Assembly: GCA_021186555.1 (NCBI GenBank) | Contig: JAJKFL010000003.1 | Coordinates: 41,374,408 to 41,438,407, forward strand | DNA length: 64,000 bases | Source of the DNA: Reticulitermes speratus | Lineage: Eukaryota > Arthropoda > Insecta > Blattodea > Rhinotermitidae | Direction of reading: 5' to 3' | Shown: in pieces, positions 12,496 through 23,699 of the stretch | Numbering within the stretch: position 1 is the first letter of the stretch | Layout of the letters: every line of letters starts with the position of its first letter | Program-made: the position numbers and the translations under genes | The notes under the pieces: model-generated | Seen by the model: only the letters and a program-made list of their open reading frames with translations | Database searches by the model: none | Told to the model about the DNA's origin: nothing

Positions 12496-12649
12496 CATAC
12501 CCCAATCTTTGTTTCATTTTTAATATTATTATGACGTCTTCTCCAACATCTATCAAGTTCTCCGTATGCAATGTGTCGTATATATTCAAAATCAAGCACT
12601 AAAATTTACCAGTTCTTAATAAGATGGTCACAAGAGATCAGAAGACTCA

Positions 12650-14255
12650 AACAGAAAGGGCTGCATGACAGAAACAGAAGGGACTATATGAAAAAACAGA
12701 AGGTGTTGCATGACAGAAACAGATGGAGTTGCATGACAGAAACAGATGGGGTTGCATGACAGAAACAGAAGGGACTATATGAAAAAACAGAAGGTGTTGC
12801 GTGACAGAAATAGAAGGGGCTGCATGACAGAAACAGAAGGGACTATATGACAAAAACAGAAGGTGTTGCATGACAGAAACAGATGGGGTTGCATGACAGA
12901 AACAGAAGGGACTATATGAAAAAACAGAAGGTGTTGCGTGACAGAAATAGAAGGGGCTGCATGACAGAAACAGAAGGGACTATATGACAAAAACAGAAGG
13001 TGTTGCATGACAGAAACAGATGGGGTTGCATGACAGAAACAGAAGGGACTATATGACAAAAACAGAAGGTGTTGCGTGACAGAAATAGAAGGGGCTGCAT
13101 GACAGAAACAGAAGGGACTATATGACAAAAACAGAAGGTGTTGCATGACAGAAACAGAAGGGGTTGCATGACAGAAACAGAAGGGACTATATGACAAAAA
13201 CAGAAGGTGTTGCAGTGACAGAAATAGAAGGGGTTGCATGACAGAAACAGAAGGGACTATATGACAAAAACAGAAGGTGTTGCATGACAGAAACAGAGGG
13301 GTTGCATGACAGAAACAGAAGGGTTGCATGACAGAAACAGAAGGGACTATGATGACAAAAACAGAGGTGTTGCATGACAGAAACAGAAGGGATACATGAC
13401 AAAAACAGAGGTGTGCATGACGAAAAAACAGAAGGGGTTGCATGACAGAACAAACAAGAAAGGGGTGCATGACAGAAACAGAAGGGTTGCATGACAGAAA
13501 CAGAGGGGTTGCATGACAGAAACAGAAGGGTTGCATGACAGAAACAGAGGGATTATGACAGAAAACAGAAGGTGTTGCATGACAGAAAAGAAGGATAGAC
13601 AAAAGAAGGGTTGCATGACAGAAACAGAAGGGACTACATGACAAAAACAGGAGGTGTTGCATGAGAGAAACAGAAGGGGTTGCATGACAGAAACAGAAGG
13701 GGCTGCATGACAGAAACAGAAGGTGTTGCATGACAGAAACAGAAGGGACTATATGACAAAAACAGGAGGTATTACATGAGAGAAACAGAAGGGGTTGCAT
13801 GACAGAAACACAAGGGGCTGCATGACAGAAACAGAACGGACTATATGACAAAAAACAGGAGGTGTTGCATGAGAGAAACAGAAGGGGTTGCATGACAGAA
13901 ACAGAAGGGACTATATGACAAAAACAGGAGGTGTTGCATGAGAGAAACAGAAGGGGTTGCATGACAGAAACAGAAGGGGCTGCATGACAGAAACAGAAGG
14001 GACTATATATGACAAAAACAGAAGGTGTTGCATGACAGAAACAGAAGGGGTTGCATGACAGAAACAGAAGGGAATACGTGACAAAAACAGAAGGTATTGC
14101 ATGACAGAAAGAGAAGGGGTTGCATGGCAGAAACAGAAGGGGCTGCATGACAGAAACAGAAGGGACTATATGACAAAAACAGAAGGTGTTGCATGACAGA
14201 AGAAAAGGATGCTGCATGACAGAAACAGAAGGGGGGCTGCATGGCAGTAACACAT
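12650..14255. repeat. 1.6-kb minisatellite, 23-bp unit in 69-bp higher-order repeats
   Basis: The basic unit is about 23 bases around TGCATGACAGAAACAGAAGG. Three variants alternate: GGTGTTGCATGACAGAAACAG, GGGGYTGCATGACAGAAACAG and GGGACTATATGACAAAAACAG. GACTATATGA recurs at 12773, 12841, 12910 and 12978, giving a 68-69 bp higher-order period. From about 13270 to 13620 the units are shortened and frame-shifted, while both flanks stay regular. 69 bases is 23 codons, so the minus strand stays open for over 500 codons with the repeat 'SVSVMQPLLFLSCNT'. That looks like a consequence of period and composition, not a protein. Confidence 0.95.
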
Positions 14256-14259
14256 CTAC

Positions 14260-15360
14260 TGACGGAGGCTTATGAACACAGTTATGACATTTCGTTTTCC
14301 ATAAATGACAGGAAATTTGAGCTGTGTGTTGTATAATCTCGAACATAACTCTGATCTATGTAATAATAATCATTTTAGGATCACATAAACGTTCATACGA
14401 AATTCTCTAAACTCGATTAGAAGGGTGAGGAGACAGAGTGATTGGTTAAGTACTAAACTGATCATATTTTTGATCGCCCTCCTTTAATAACCTATTAGGA
14501 AATGTACTTACATAGGTAAGCTTCCACGTGATTATATTCTGAGTTTATCATTGACTTCTAACTTCTCATCCTCTACCTTCCCTTTCACCTCATCATCTGA
14601 CTCACATTTCATTTTAAACATCAACCGTTCCTGGCTTCACTTCTAACTTCATTCCATCAACACTCTCCTCCTCTATGATACTTGTAATACAATCTCATTT
14701 CCTTCCTAACTTTCTTCCTATCTTTATTTCGGTTCATTTCTTCTTTTGTACTACATAAAAAATAGCTTTCCTCACCAGTCGTTGCATAACGGAAGTTTAG
14801 TACCATCCATATCTCCTGTATTTTGTTACACTTCTCAGCCGAATTTCTTTCGTCGTCAAAATCTGAAGCAGTTGCTTTAGCTGGGACATGACCTCAACTT
14901 TAACACGTACACTGTCAAAGTTTTCTTGTAAAATAAACGCCATATCTCATTAAAATTCCTACCCCAACACACATTGCCTTATTTATCATAACAGCTTACT
15001 TCCACTTCATTTGTTCCTGTACAGCCGCAACAAAAAATAAAAATAATATGGAAGAAAGAGGACAAGGAAAATACATAAACAGCGTGCGTAATATACTTCA
15101 ATGTACATTGTCATCCTTTTCCATTCAGTCTTCGTTTCCTTCCTTTCTCCCCGTTATACTCCGTTTGACGTATTTTCATGAATTTTCCATGAATGCACCG
15201 TTTATGCTCGCCAGTACTTTTTGTCATATTCCACCTCTCACCTCCCATTATACTTGTTCGTCATATTTCCTACTTCTCGTCTTTATTGATCCTATTTCCG
15301 ACACTTAAATATGCTCGAGTTCCAACACACTCTGACAAATGGAACGCAGGTTTAAATATT
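14260..15360. other. No recognisable feature; pyrimidine-rich part
   Basis: 14560-14760 is rich in C and T without a period. The rest is ordinary AT-rich sequence. Confidence 0.45.
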
Positions 15361-15364
15361 TAAA

Positions 15365-15428
15365 AGACTAGCGGATGTTTCAACGTACACATTTCGGCCT
15401 TATTAAAAAATTTAAATTCTTCAAAACG
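15365..15428 (-). ncRNA. Decayed hammerhead-like motif (copy h)
   Basis: Read on the minus strand: ACGTTTTGAAGA, a weak hairpin AATAAGGCC, CGAAATGTGTACGTTG. The order matches the other copies, but the invariant C of CTGAAGA is T and the outer helix is poor. It is an inactive relic if it belongs to the family. Confidence 0.3.
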
Positions 15429-15591
15429 TATATAAGAATAATGTAGTTCAGGAAATTTCACTTCTGAGATCGTTGGAGGGTGTCATTGTCCACTGTAATA
15501 TTGTTCATTATACAATCACTAATACGGACAACGCTAAGTACGATGATTGACGTAGCAAACACTTCTGAATCTCGGTTGGGACACAGACTGT

Positions 15592-15789
15592 ACTTACTGT
15601 TTATTCAGTAACCAACAAATGCACAAACATAAACTACTTTATAATTTTTATTAATATCGATGCATTCCCCTACACGTGTTTCGGTCCGTAATAAAAACTA
15701 TAAAGTAGTTTATGTTTGTGCATTTGTTGGTTACTGAATAATAAGTGAAAATGCACGGTGAATGCAATATAAAATTTACACTTACTGTT
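15592..15789 (+). mobile_element. Fold-back retroelement with damaged ribozyme-like loop and direct repeats
   Basis: Arms of about 52 bases at 15598-15651 and 15689-15742 are almost perfect inverted repeats and contain AACCAACAAATGCAC. The loop on the minus strand reads CCGAAACACGTGTAGGGG, which is the 3' half of the hammerhead-like motif (GAA, AC/GT mini-helix, A, GGGG). The CUGANGA half is gone. After the right arm comes the tail word ATGCACGGTGAATG and a short A/T tail. ACTTACTGTT occurs at 15592-15601 and 15780-15789, just outside, as a 10-bp duplication. The same plan is seen at 55585-55862 and 62877-63364. Confidence 0.7.
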
Positions 15790-15799
15790 GTTTTCGGGG

Positions 15800-15890
15800 A
15801 CATCTACAGTTTCTTCAGGCAAATGCCGGGACAGTTCCTTTAATTAGGCCACGACCAAATCACTGCTTCCTTATCACCCTCGCATTCTAT
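15800..15890 (+). mobile_element. SINE 3' domain fragment, family F
   Basis: CAAATGCCGGGACAGTTCC and AATTAGGCCACGACC, followed by CTGCTTCCTTATCACCC, resemble a SINE 3' region I know from many insect genomes (GGCCACGGCCGCTTCCTTCC). The copy at 57545-57690 has the same block attached to a tRNA-like head. The head is missing here. Confidence 0.5.
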
Positions 15891-16635
15891 GTTATATACT
15901 GCGAAATGAAAGGGACCTCAAATAAGTAAACACAGTGAGTGATCTATGTGCTAAGCTCTTACGTTTACACTGATACATGTATGGCTTCCGTTACTAACTT
16001 TGCATTAGGCTTATAAAATTATTCTACATATAGCATTTAACTTTTTTTTCTCTCCCGTCTGTTTATCAATGCACCTCGTGCTGTTATTACTAAGCACCAA
16101 GCAGTCTGTCTGAAATCTTGGAAACACTACCGGTATCATCACCAAATACTTTTATCACCTAAATGTAGGATTAGAAAATTTAAAATGTCCCATTATAGCC
16201 TTTGTTATCTAATCAGGAAAGAAATTCCCAATCATCATTCTTGTAAGTTTCATTCCGCGCTGCATAAAATTCCTCGTTCACTCAGATTAATCAAACGCCA
16301 CAATACGTGAGAGCCATATGTTATACCGACAAAGCCATACTTGACCTCTGGATTTACGGTAAACAATTGCGTGAGACTCACTATTTTAGCCTAGTGTAAT
16401 AATACGGATAGAGCTTGTTTGAGAACTAAATGATGAAGGGAATATTTGGACCTAAAAAGAAGTAAGAGGAGTATATAGCAAAATGCAGTGGGGAGCTTCA
16501 TAATTTGTGTTCTTTATGGATTTGTTTAGGGAGACCAAATAAAGAGTATGGGACGTAAGGGAGGTAGGTAGGCATATATCACACATAACAGACAAAACAT
16601 ATACGAGTATATACACAAAACCTTAGTTTGAAAAC
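15891..16635. other. No recognisable feature
   Basis: AT-rich with no supported element. Confidence 0.4.
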
Positions 16636-16639
16636 CTGA

Positions 16640-16795
16640 AGGAAATAGATTATTTTGGAGACCATGGCGTAGATGGTAGAATAATATTAAAAAGTTACCT
16701 TAAATAAATAGGTTATGTAGGTGTATACTGGATTTATATAGTTTAGGACAGGGCTCTTGAATACGGCAATGAACCTTCGGGTTCCACGAAAGTGT
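16640..16795 (+). pseudogene. LINE 3' end remnant
   Basis: The frame beginning with TTTTGGAGACCATGGCG reads '[17 protein letters not shown]', and the segment ends in AATGAACCTTCGGGTTCC ('NEPSGS', or 'MNLRVP' in the neighbouring frame). It matches the LINE at 47511-47887 in the other orientation, with stops in between. It is a truncated, frame-shifted copy. Confidence 0.65.
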
Positions 16796-16799
16796 AACG

Positions 16800-19295
16800 C
16801 ATTATAGTGTTTACAAATTACGAGAAATGACGGCAAAATTGTCCCGCCTATCTGGTGTAGAAAAGATGAAACATCACACAAGGTCTAAATTATTAGATTA
16901 ATCCAGGAAATTCAAATAATTTACTCACAGCGATATGCCATATCTGAACAAGACTGAATAAGTACAACTTTAGGAAAGAACTAAAGTAATAAATAAAAGT
17001 AATAAATTTAATCCGTCAGCAAGATTGCAACTTACAGTACCTCAATCCATGTCCTTCAGAATTCATTATTTTATCTCGTGAAGTTACTGAAAGTAAGGCT
17101 ATAATAAATTTCAGTGAGTAAATGCTAGAATATAAATTTTTGAAACTAACATACCTGATCTCGTGATTGTAAACCCACTCGCATGTGGATAGCACACACA
17201 ATATTTACACAATCTCCTGCATGTTCCAGAACATAAACGCGGTGTCTAAAGCTACCAATATGAGAACTATTCTCTTACTTCTGAAAAGTATTAATGTAGT
17301 GGCTGATGTATAGTAAATTATTTATTAACTGCACAGAAGACATCGGTGCTTTTTGATGAATCACATATGACACTCATGCGCCGAAATTCTCTCAGACCAC
17401 CTGTTGTTCAAACCGTCCCAAGACCGAAATAATTCCCCACACTGGGGTTTCCAGTTCTAAGCTCATTATATTTACTATCACTCTGAATTCAAAATTATTG
17501 TTATTGCCTAAATTTGAAGTGAAGGAGACAGAGAAACATCAATTAGTCTAAACAGAAATTCGGTATTACATTATGTGAATATTAATCAGACATCACATAC
17601 ATTAATCATTTGAAACGTTCACATATTCAAAAGATTTTCATAGAGAATTAAATTCTCCTGTCTTATGGCTTCATTTCCCGCGGTTTCGTATCACTGCTGT
17701 AGCCAAAGTTCCGATGTGAACTGCATGTCAATTTGGGATACTGTATTTTACATTAAAGGATACTTGTGATTCACTGTCACGTTATGGACATGTTTTGTGC
17801 TTCTTACATACATAATTTTAAAAAATCTGTAAGAACATTACAGAGGAATTCAAAGGTTGAGGGAATAATAAAGACTTAAATTTAATTCCCCACATTTTCT
17901 AGAATCTCTTATGGTCAATAAATAACTGAGCCAACTTCCTTCGAAATCTAGTGTGTCTGAGAGTTGAAGAAGGTCATTTCCAACACCTACGCTAACATGC
18001 TGTACGTTACATGTAGTACATGCAGAAACGTAAGGCCATTTAGCTTCCTGTGCGTCTGGTTCGGTTTTGAATAAAACTCCCTATATTATTCAGGCATTCT
18101 CATGGAGATACCGAGTCAATAAAAGGTGTAAGGTGTTAGTGACCCGGTCGAAGTTCGAAACGGTCACCTCCACAATCCAAGTCAGAAGCGTTAGTGCTTC
18201 AACTCGGTCCTATACAGTTAAATATAAAATATTAGAGAAACGTGTTGCCTTTCAGCAGAGACATCTCGAAGTACTGTTATACTTCCCAATAACACACGTC
18301 AGTTCTTTATAAGATCCAGAGAGAGGAGTCGAGCTAAAGACAGCAGACTTCCAGAACTATCTCGTTAACTGTTATCGACAAAGAAATAGAGCGCAGAGCA
18401 TGAAGACTGGAATTACATTTTCTGTAATAAGGAAGTAATTCTGTATTCATGCATTTCGCCCTTAGGATATCATGATGATAAAAGAAGTTTCACTGAATTG
18501 CTTTTTAAAGTCGTGAAAAGAATCCATTGTCCAATATCAGTACCTGAGAATGAAATATGTAAATAGGAAATTAAAATCTACTTTAATTATCAGAGGGATG
18601 AAAAAAGTAATTAACAGATATCTCATCACAGTCATCAAAAGTTTTTGAAAGCTGTTAGCTTTTAGTAGTCGGAATGCGACGAGAGGATGAATAAAGGACA
18701 ATCGCATGAGACTTCCTATTTCTATGTCACTGCTCTTTCGTACAATAATATTCAAAGTTAAGAAATATTACTCATTAAAAATCTAATAAGAAATTTATGG
18801 ATTTTTTCGTCGTTTAAAAATAACCCTAAAAACAACATAAACAACAATTCTGCAAGTATGAAACAACCCACGAATGAGTAAGCTTACGTAGCAGATCCAT
18901 CAAAGTGTGGATTGTTGTGCCAAATTACGAATAGAGTATTGTTTTCACAGTAACCAATGGGCATGAACGAAAATTTTGAGCTGTTTAAGAAGACTTGAGA
19001 CAGCGAACAAAACAAAGTTAAATTTCCCAGCGGCTTTAGTAACAACGTATTAGAAAGCAGACTGTATTTTGCCACGATTTTTTTGTTTCGTTCTGCAAGT
19101 TACATAAATTTTTTTGGTTCAAAACCTGAAGGACAGAGACCACTCCGAAGACACAGGAGCAGGTGGGAAAATAACATGCATAAGGAACATTACGAAACGA
19201 CATGGAACACTATAGATTAGGCTCATCTGCCCCTCCAACAAACACTCGTTTTCCAAAAAATTCGCGTCATATTTTGATCTCACATATTGCGTAGG
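16800..19295. other. No recognisable feature
   Basis: About 2.5 kb of AT-rich DNA. A weak tRNA-like stretch (GTCGAAGTTCGAAACGG) near 18145 and a weak ribozyme-like string near 18450 are too poor to call. Confidence 0.4.
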
Positions 19296-19299
19296 AACT

Positions 19300-19515
19300 G
19301 CCTCCTAAAACACGTTACTGAAGGAAAGCTAGAGGGAAGGATAGAAGAGACCGGGACGAGGAATAAGACGTAAGCAGCTACTGCATGACCTTAAGGAAAT
19401 GACAGGAAACTGGAAATTGAGAAAGAGGAACCAGTAAGTCGCACTCTGTGGACAATTCGCTTTGGAAGAGGTTATGGACTTGTCGTGAAACAGACTACAG
19501 GATGAATATTTTGAT
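19300..19515 (+). pseudogene. LINE C-terminal remnant, second type
   Basis: Joining frames by eye gives GKLEGRIE, then a basic stretch, then 'QLL.DLKEMTGNWKL' and 'TLWTIRFGRGYGLVVKQT'. The final phrase resembles the C-terminal end of insect non-LTR reverse transcriptases that I remember from cockroach sequences. At least two frame changes and internal stops make it a pseudogene. It is a different family from the 'LRVP' type. Confidence 0.6.
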
Positions 19516-20150
19516 TAAATAAGTGATTATCTTCACAAAGTGACCTTTTATTAGTTGGTCCACAAAACAAAAGAACATACGAAAGAACTGTGTCCGAGCT
19601 ACTATTCAGGAGTACCGTATACTGCCAAAGATATTCAGCACTTAAGAAAAATTAATGTAAATATTATATAAAAACCCAATTCGTACCTGACAGAAAACAA
19701 TGACAATATTCACTATAAGGATCAATCGTTTCATGGGGTGTATGGAAATATTAATTGTTGTGAGAATCAAAGCAAATACAGGAATGCATTATGTGGGAGA
19801 AAATGCAGAGAGTCTGTATTTTTGAAGGTGGGGTATATGTGGCAACCACAAAAATTGAAACAATGAAGAACATGTGACACGTGCAACACTTCTGTGACGT
19901 AGAACCTGTTCTTTGCGGGACTAAAGGCTGGAAAAACACTTTCTTCATTGTTTATACTGGTGCCCAGCTCGAAATTTGGAGGGGACATGGGCTATCCTGA
20001 CAGACGTTTCGTGGTTTCCCCAGTCAACCATGATCGTTCCTTGCCAAATCCTTTCACCAGTCATGCTAACATTCGAAGTTATAATCCAGCTTACTGACCG
20101 CCATTAAATGAAATCAATTCACCTAGTACAAAATTATTGGTTACTGTTTC
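19516..20150. other. No recognisable feature
   Basis: AT-rich flank of the inverted-repeat element that follows. Confidence 0.4.
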
Positions 20151-20152
20151 TA

Positions 20153-20363
20153 TAGGTGCTTTTTCCTACTTGACCCGTAAGCGCCGGCCCGACGCTCTGG
20201 TAAGTTTTCTTTACACTTTCTAAAGGTTATCACTGCGATAGTTTATTTAGCTCCCGTCATCGACTGTTAAACCTCCTCGACAAGCGGCGTACGACGCAAC
20301 GCTAGCAGAGCGTCGGGCGGAGCGATGGGCCGGCGCTTATCGGGCAAGCGGGAAAAAACCCTG
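20153..20363. mobile_element. GC-rich MITE with TA-flanked terminal inverted repeats
   Basis: The left end (TAGGTGCTTTTTCCTAC, then GTAAGCGCCGGCCC) is the inverse of the right end (GGGCCGGCGCTTATCGGGC, then GCGGGAAAAAACCCTG). A 14-bp block (GGCGGAGCGATGGG region) is present only in the right arm, between CGACGCTCTG and GCCGGCGC. TA is found just outside each end (20151-20152 and 20364-20365), as expected of Tc/mariner-like insertions. The length of 211 bp leaves no room for a transposase. The GC content is well above that of the surroundings. Confidence 0.75.
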
Positions 20364-20365
20364 TA

Positions 20366-21525
20366 ATATATTAATTTAGCAATACGTTTGGACTTACTGT
20401 CATTATATCAGTACAATTAGGACACACATGTGTCATACATAATCAATTATTCCTTCAACTTAATCTAAGTTATGCTTTGAATGCTTTACAGAAGCGATTA
20501 CAGCATAGCACTTCAATCAATGAAGATTGTGGCCGTAGTTCTACGGATCATTTGAGGTGTGTAATTGAGAACAAAGCACATTAACTACAGACAAACCTCT
20601 CTACGTTACAATAAACAGAAGGCCATAAATCGGCTGTGTGTTTGTGTGTGTTAACTAGAAAAGAAGAGAATATTGTAGCATATCCTATGTGTACTTTACA
20701 TTAAAAATGTCCTTTTAACTACACTTTTACACAGGCTAAACTCGTTAATTTAGTTAGCCATGATATGCACACACGTTAACTCTAAAAAAAGAGCGGCTGG
20801 TGTCCTGCTAACTGTTACACAGTACACGCTATGGACCGGAACGGGAGCAGTGTCGTTATGGGCGTGAAATCTGTGAATTTGAATGACGGATTGTACGGAG
20901 AAAATAAAGTATACATCAAAGTACGAAAGATATAAAAGAGTATCCAACTACAATTTCTCAATCCAACGTTATACTCGTATACTGTAACTGACTTTGTAGG
21001 AATGTACGTATGTCGTTAAATAAGTATAAACCACAGCATAAAACACGGTCTGTGACCTTACTGAGATATCTACGGATAACAACAACCTACTCTTATCAAA
21101 AACTTGTTCAGAATCACTGAGTGTCCTAATTTACCAGTCACACAATCTGTACTGCCAACAGGAAGACCGCACATTCTTCAGTGAAGTACAAAGTTTATAA
21201 CATTCCGACACGGCTATTTGTCATGAAATTGACCACAAGTAACTATAAACACATAACACCACACCAAAGTTTTTAACAAATGCATTCTTTACGTTTTCAG
21301 GTAATATACAACGTCTATTTGACAGCGTGTTTGAAGTGTAGCCCCAGTGTATTGAAGTTTTAATTACACATAGTGCTTAAAATAAATAATGTAATAAGAT
21401 TCGGAGTAACATTAGCTTAATAGACCGCGCTATCACTAGCACGTATTTTAAGCATTCTGTATTAAGTACTAAAAAGCACCCAGCGGAAAGAGATTATTTC
21501 TTCAAGAACGCCCTACAGTCTCTGA
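20366..21525. other. No recognisable feature
   Basis: Plain AT-rich DNA between two elements. Confidence 0.4.
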
Positions 21526-21529
21526 GGCC

Positions 21530-21672
21530 CACCTAACGCCATATTCAACGCTATCGGAGGATCTGTTCTCGGGGTGTAAAGCGTCCGGGGAGTGAGGCTG
21601 GCCACTCACCTCTATCTAATGCCAACTTTAAGAAAGGGTGGAGCTATACTATCACGGTTTCTATGCCTTCAT
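21530..21672 (+). mobile_element. Degraded SINE family C copy
   Basis: The reverse complement reads GCCATGAAGGCATAG, ATAGCTCCACCCTTTCTTAA, AGATAGAGGTGAGTGGCC and CCCGGACGCTTTACACCCCG, in the same order as the family C copies. The tRNA head is not visible upstream. Confidence 0.6.
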
Positions 21673-21674
21673 GG

Positions 21675-22790
21675 CGTGTACAGTCATTTTTATTACATTT
21701 TTACTGTTCAGCCATACATTTTTCATTATCTTCTCCAATAATTCACGTTTTAATAATCTTTATATTTTAGTAGATGGAAAATCAGCAGGAACGAGACAAA
21801 TTTGAAGAGACCTAAGCATAGATTGCATAAAAATAATAAATCCTACTTTAAGGAAAGGAGATATGATGACGTGAAATGGATGTAAATCGCACAGGGCTCA
21901 TGGAGAACACGGTAATGAGAATTCGAGTTTTATAAAAGGCGGGGAATGTCTTGAGGAGATTAGATATTGTAGGCCTTCAAGCAGGATTTTTCTCCATGAA
22001 GAAACTTAAGAGTAATGTTTCATTTGGATAAATAATACCGATATATTTTCGATGAAAATGGAAAAACAATGCTACGAAACTAGTTGAAGTAAATAGCTGG
22101 AGTCTTAATGATGACGAATTAATTGTTTTCTATAGCATAAAGTTTTGTGAACTGTGTGCTGCAGTACTAAATGATCAGTACGTCTGTGTTAACACCCTTG
22201 TAGCTAACAGGAAACTGTGATACGAGAACAGACGGAAGAGAAACCCTACGTACCCAAAGGGCTGGTTTGTGTGGAAATGGAGCCTACTGCTGGACGACTT
22301 CCTATACACGTAATAACTAGAAATCCTTCCTCTCTCATTATGTTCCTTCTCGTTCATTTCATTTTCCTTTTATTCCGAGAAGTAATAAAAAGAGACACTT
22401 TGCAATAAAGGAAGATATTTGTCAATTATTTAAAGTGAATTTCGCCAGAAATGTAGCCAGTAGTGAAGAAAATGTTACAACAGAAAGACCTTAAAATGTC
22501 TCCGAAGTATAATAAAACTTTACCCACCCCTGAAACAAAACCAACAAAGGTATCATAAAACGAGTAAGTAGCACTGCAGAAACGATCAGAGCAGGCCATG
22601 ATAATTCACAAACACGTCTTCGTTATATTTCCTATGTTTCCCCACCTTCGAACTACTTTTCCCTTGCAGTTCCACTCGGTCGTATAACCTGTACAGACAT
22701 AATATTACAACACGTGCACAGAACTGGAAGAGATGGGGAATTCCCTTCTAAAATGTCATGACTCCCGTTATAACAGATACATATATACAG
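21675..22790. other. No recognisable feature
   Basis: AT-rich DNA without a supported element. Confidence 0.4.
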
Positions 22791-22825
22791 TTAGGGAATA
22801 GAGGAGGCCACGGGCGACTATCTGA

Positions 22826-22833
22826 TGACGTCA
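22826..22833. promoter_or_regulatory. Perfect CRE palindrome TGACGTCA
   Basis: An exact cyclic-AMP response element palindrome inside a locally GC-richer block (22800-22960). It is a chance-level site on its own. It is noted because the block is the least AT-rich non-repeat stretch in the area and precedes a short open frame at 22902-23009. Confidence 0.25.
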
Positions 22834-22901
22834 GCGCCGCTGAATAAACATAGCCTCATTACGCTAACCGGACAGAAAAGCAAGCGACGACAGTAATTAA
22901 C

Positions 22902-23009
22902 ATGGAGATTGAGTTGTTCCAAGTTTCACCGCAAATCCGCGAGGCGCTGAAGGTCCGGTTTCATCTACATCTGCAGTCTCTGACTCCACCAAATACCTAT
23001 AATCTTTAA
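22902..23009 (+). other. Short open frame, 35 codons, unknown
   Basis: ATG at 22902 opens a frame starting MEIELFQVSPQIREALKV and ending TAA at 23007-23009. Codon use is more GC-rich than the flanks. I recognise no family, and no splice donor or poly-A signal clearly follows. It could be a tiny peptide, part of an exon, or chance. Confidence 0.15.
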
Positions 23010-23316
23010 GCAACTAGCAAGTCATGTAAATTTCTGCAGTTGTTTTACTTTCTTTCTTGTAAGCATTTCACATAACTACCTGCACCTTTTACGACTCAAA
23101 CTAAACTACATACATAGTTTTTATGTTTGTGCATCACAGAGAACACAGTGCGCTTTTACTGGAAAGACAAATCGATTAATGATGCCTGAAAATGGAAAAA
23201 AAATCGCTGTTTATTCTACGAATCCTACGAGCACATAAACAAACGGTGCGAGTAAAATACTAATTTTGAACTTAGCGGTGCCTATACCAGCCGTAAAAAC
23301 TAGGCCCTAAAGGATA

Positions 23317-23576
23317 TTTTTTTCCAATGGCGCAACAGCCCCTTGTGGACCAGGGCCTCCTCATACGAGGCTTCACGATCACACGCACGCACACACACCA
23401 CGCTCGGTAGGATTCCTCTGGACGAGTGATCAGTCCGACGCCGAGACCTCTACCTGACAACACACAACACTCACGACAGACAGATATCCATGCCCGCGGC
23501 GGGATTCTAACCCACAATCTCAGGAAGCGAACGGCCGCAGATCCACGCCTTAGACCGCGTGGCCACTGGGATCGGA
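23317..23576 (-). mobile_element. SINE family A, body type A1, full length with TSD
   Basis: On the minus strand it starts GATCCCAGTGGCCACGCGG (A box) and has GTGGGTTAGAATCCCGCC (a B box with one change, TTCGAATCC to TTAGAATCC). The A1 body follows: AGGTAGAGGTCTCGGCG, GAATCCTACCGAGCG, GGAGGCCCTGGTCCAC. It ends in an A run after GCGCCATTGG. CCCTAAAGGATA is repeated exactly at 23305-23316 and 23577-23588, a 12-bp target-site duplication. This is a complete insertion of about 260 bp. The damaged B box suggests it is no longer transcribed. Confidence 0.88.
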
Positions 23577-23596
23577 CCCTAAAGGATAAAAAACTA

Positions 23597-23690
23597 TAAA
23601 AATCTAGTACTCTGGGATATGATGCCGTGTAGATTGGTGTGTAGTTAAAAATGTATAGGGTGTTGTATCCCACAGGTCTGGAATCTTCAT
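23597..23690. mobile_element. Small inverted-repeat fragment, CTGGGATA family
   Basis: CTCTGGGATATGATGCC at 23610-23626 is roughly the inverse of GGTGTTGTATCCCACAG at 23660-23676. The word GGGATA.GA..CCGTGTAGATTGGT also resembles 51135-51165 and the arms at 24885-25000. It is probably a member of a dispersed fold-back repeat. Confidence 0.4.
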
Positions 23691-23699
23691 CAATAGCGC

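Noticed and set aside
12775-14346. 523-codon minus-strand frame
   Set aside because: It is a translation of the 23-bp minisatellite, open because the 69-bp period is a multiple of three. There is no codon bias or domain.
18105-18200. tRNA-like SINE head
   Set aside because: Only a B-box-like word (GAAGTTCGAAACGG) is present; no A box or shared body.
18440-18480. GGGCGAAATGCATG string as a ribozyme-like copy (minus strand)
   Set aside because: The CUGANGA half is altered (ATCATGA) and no outer helix pairs.
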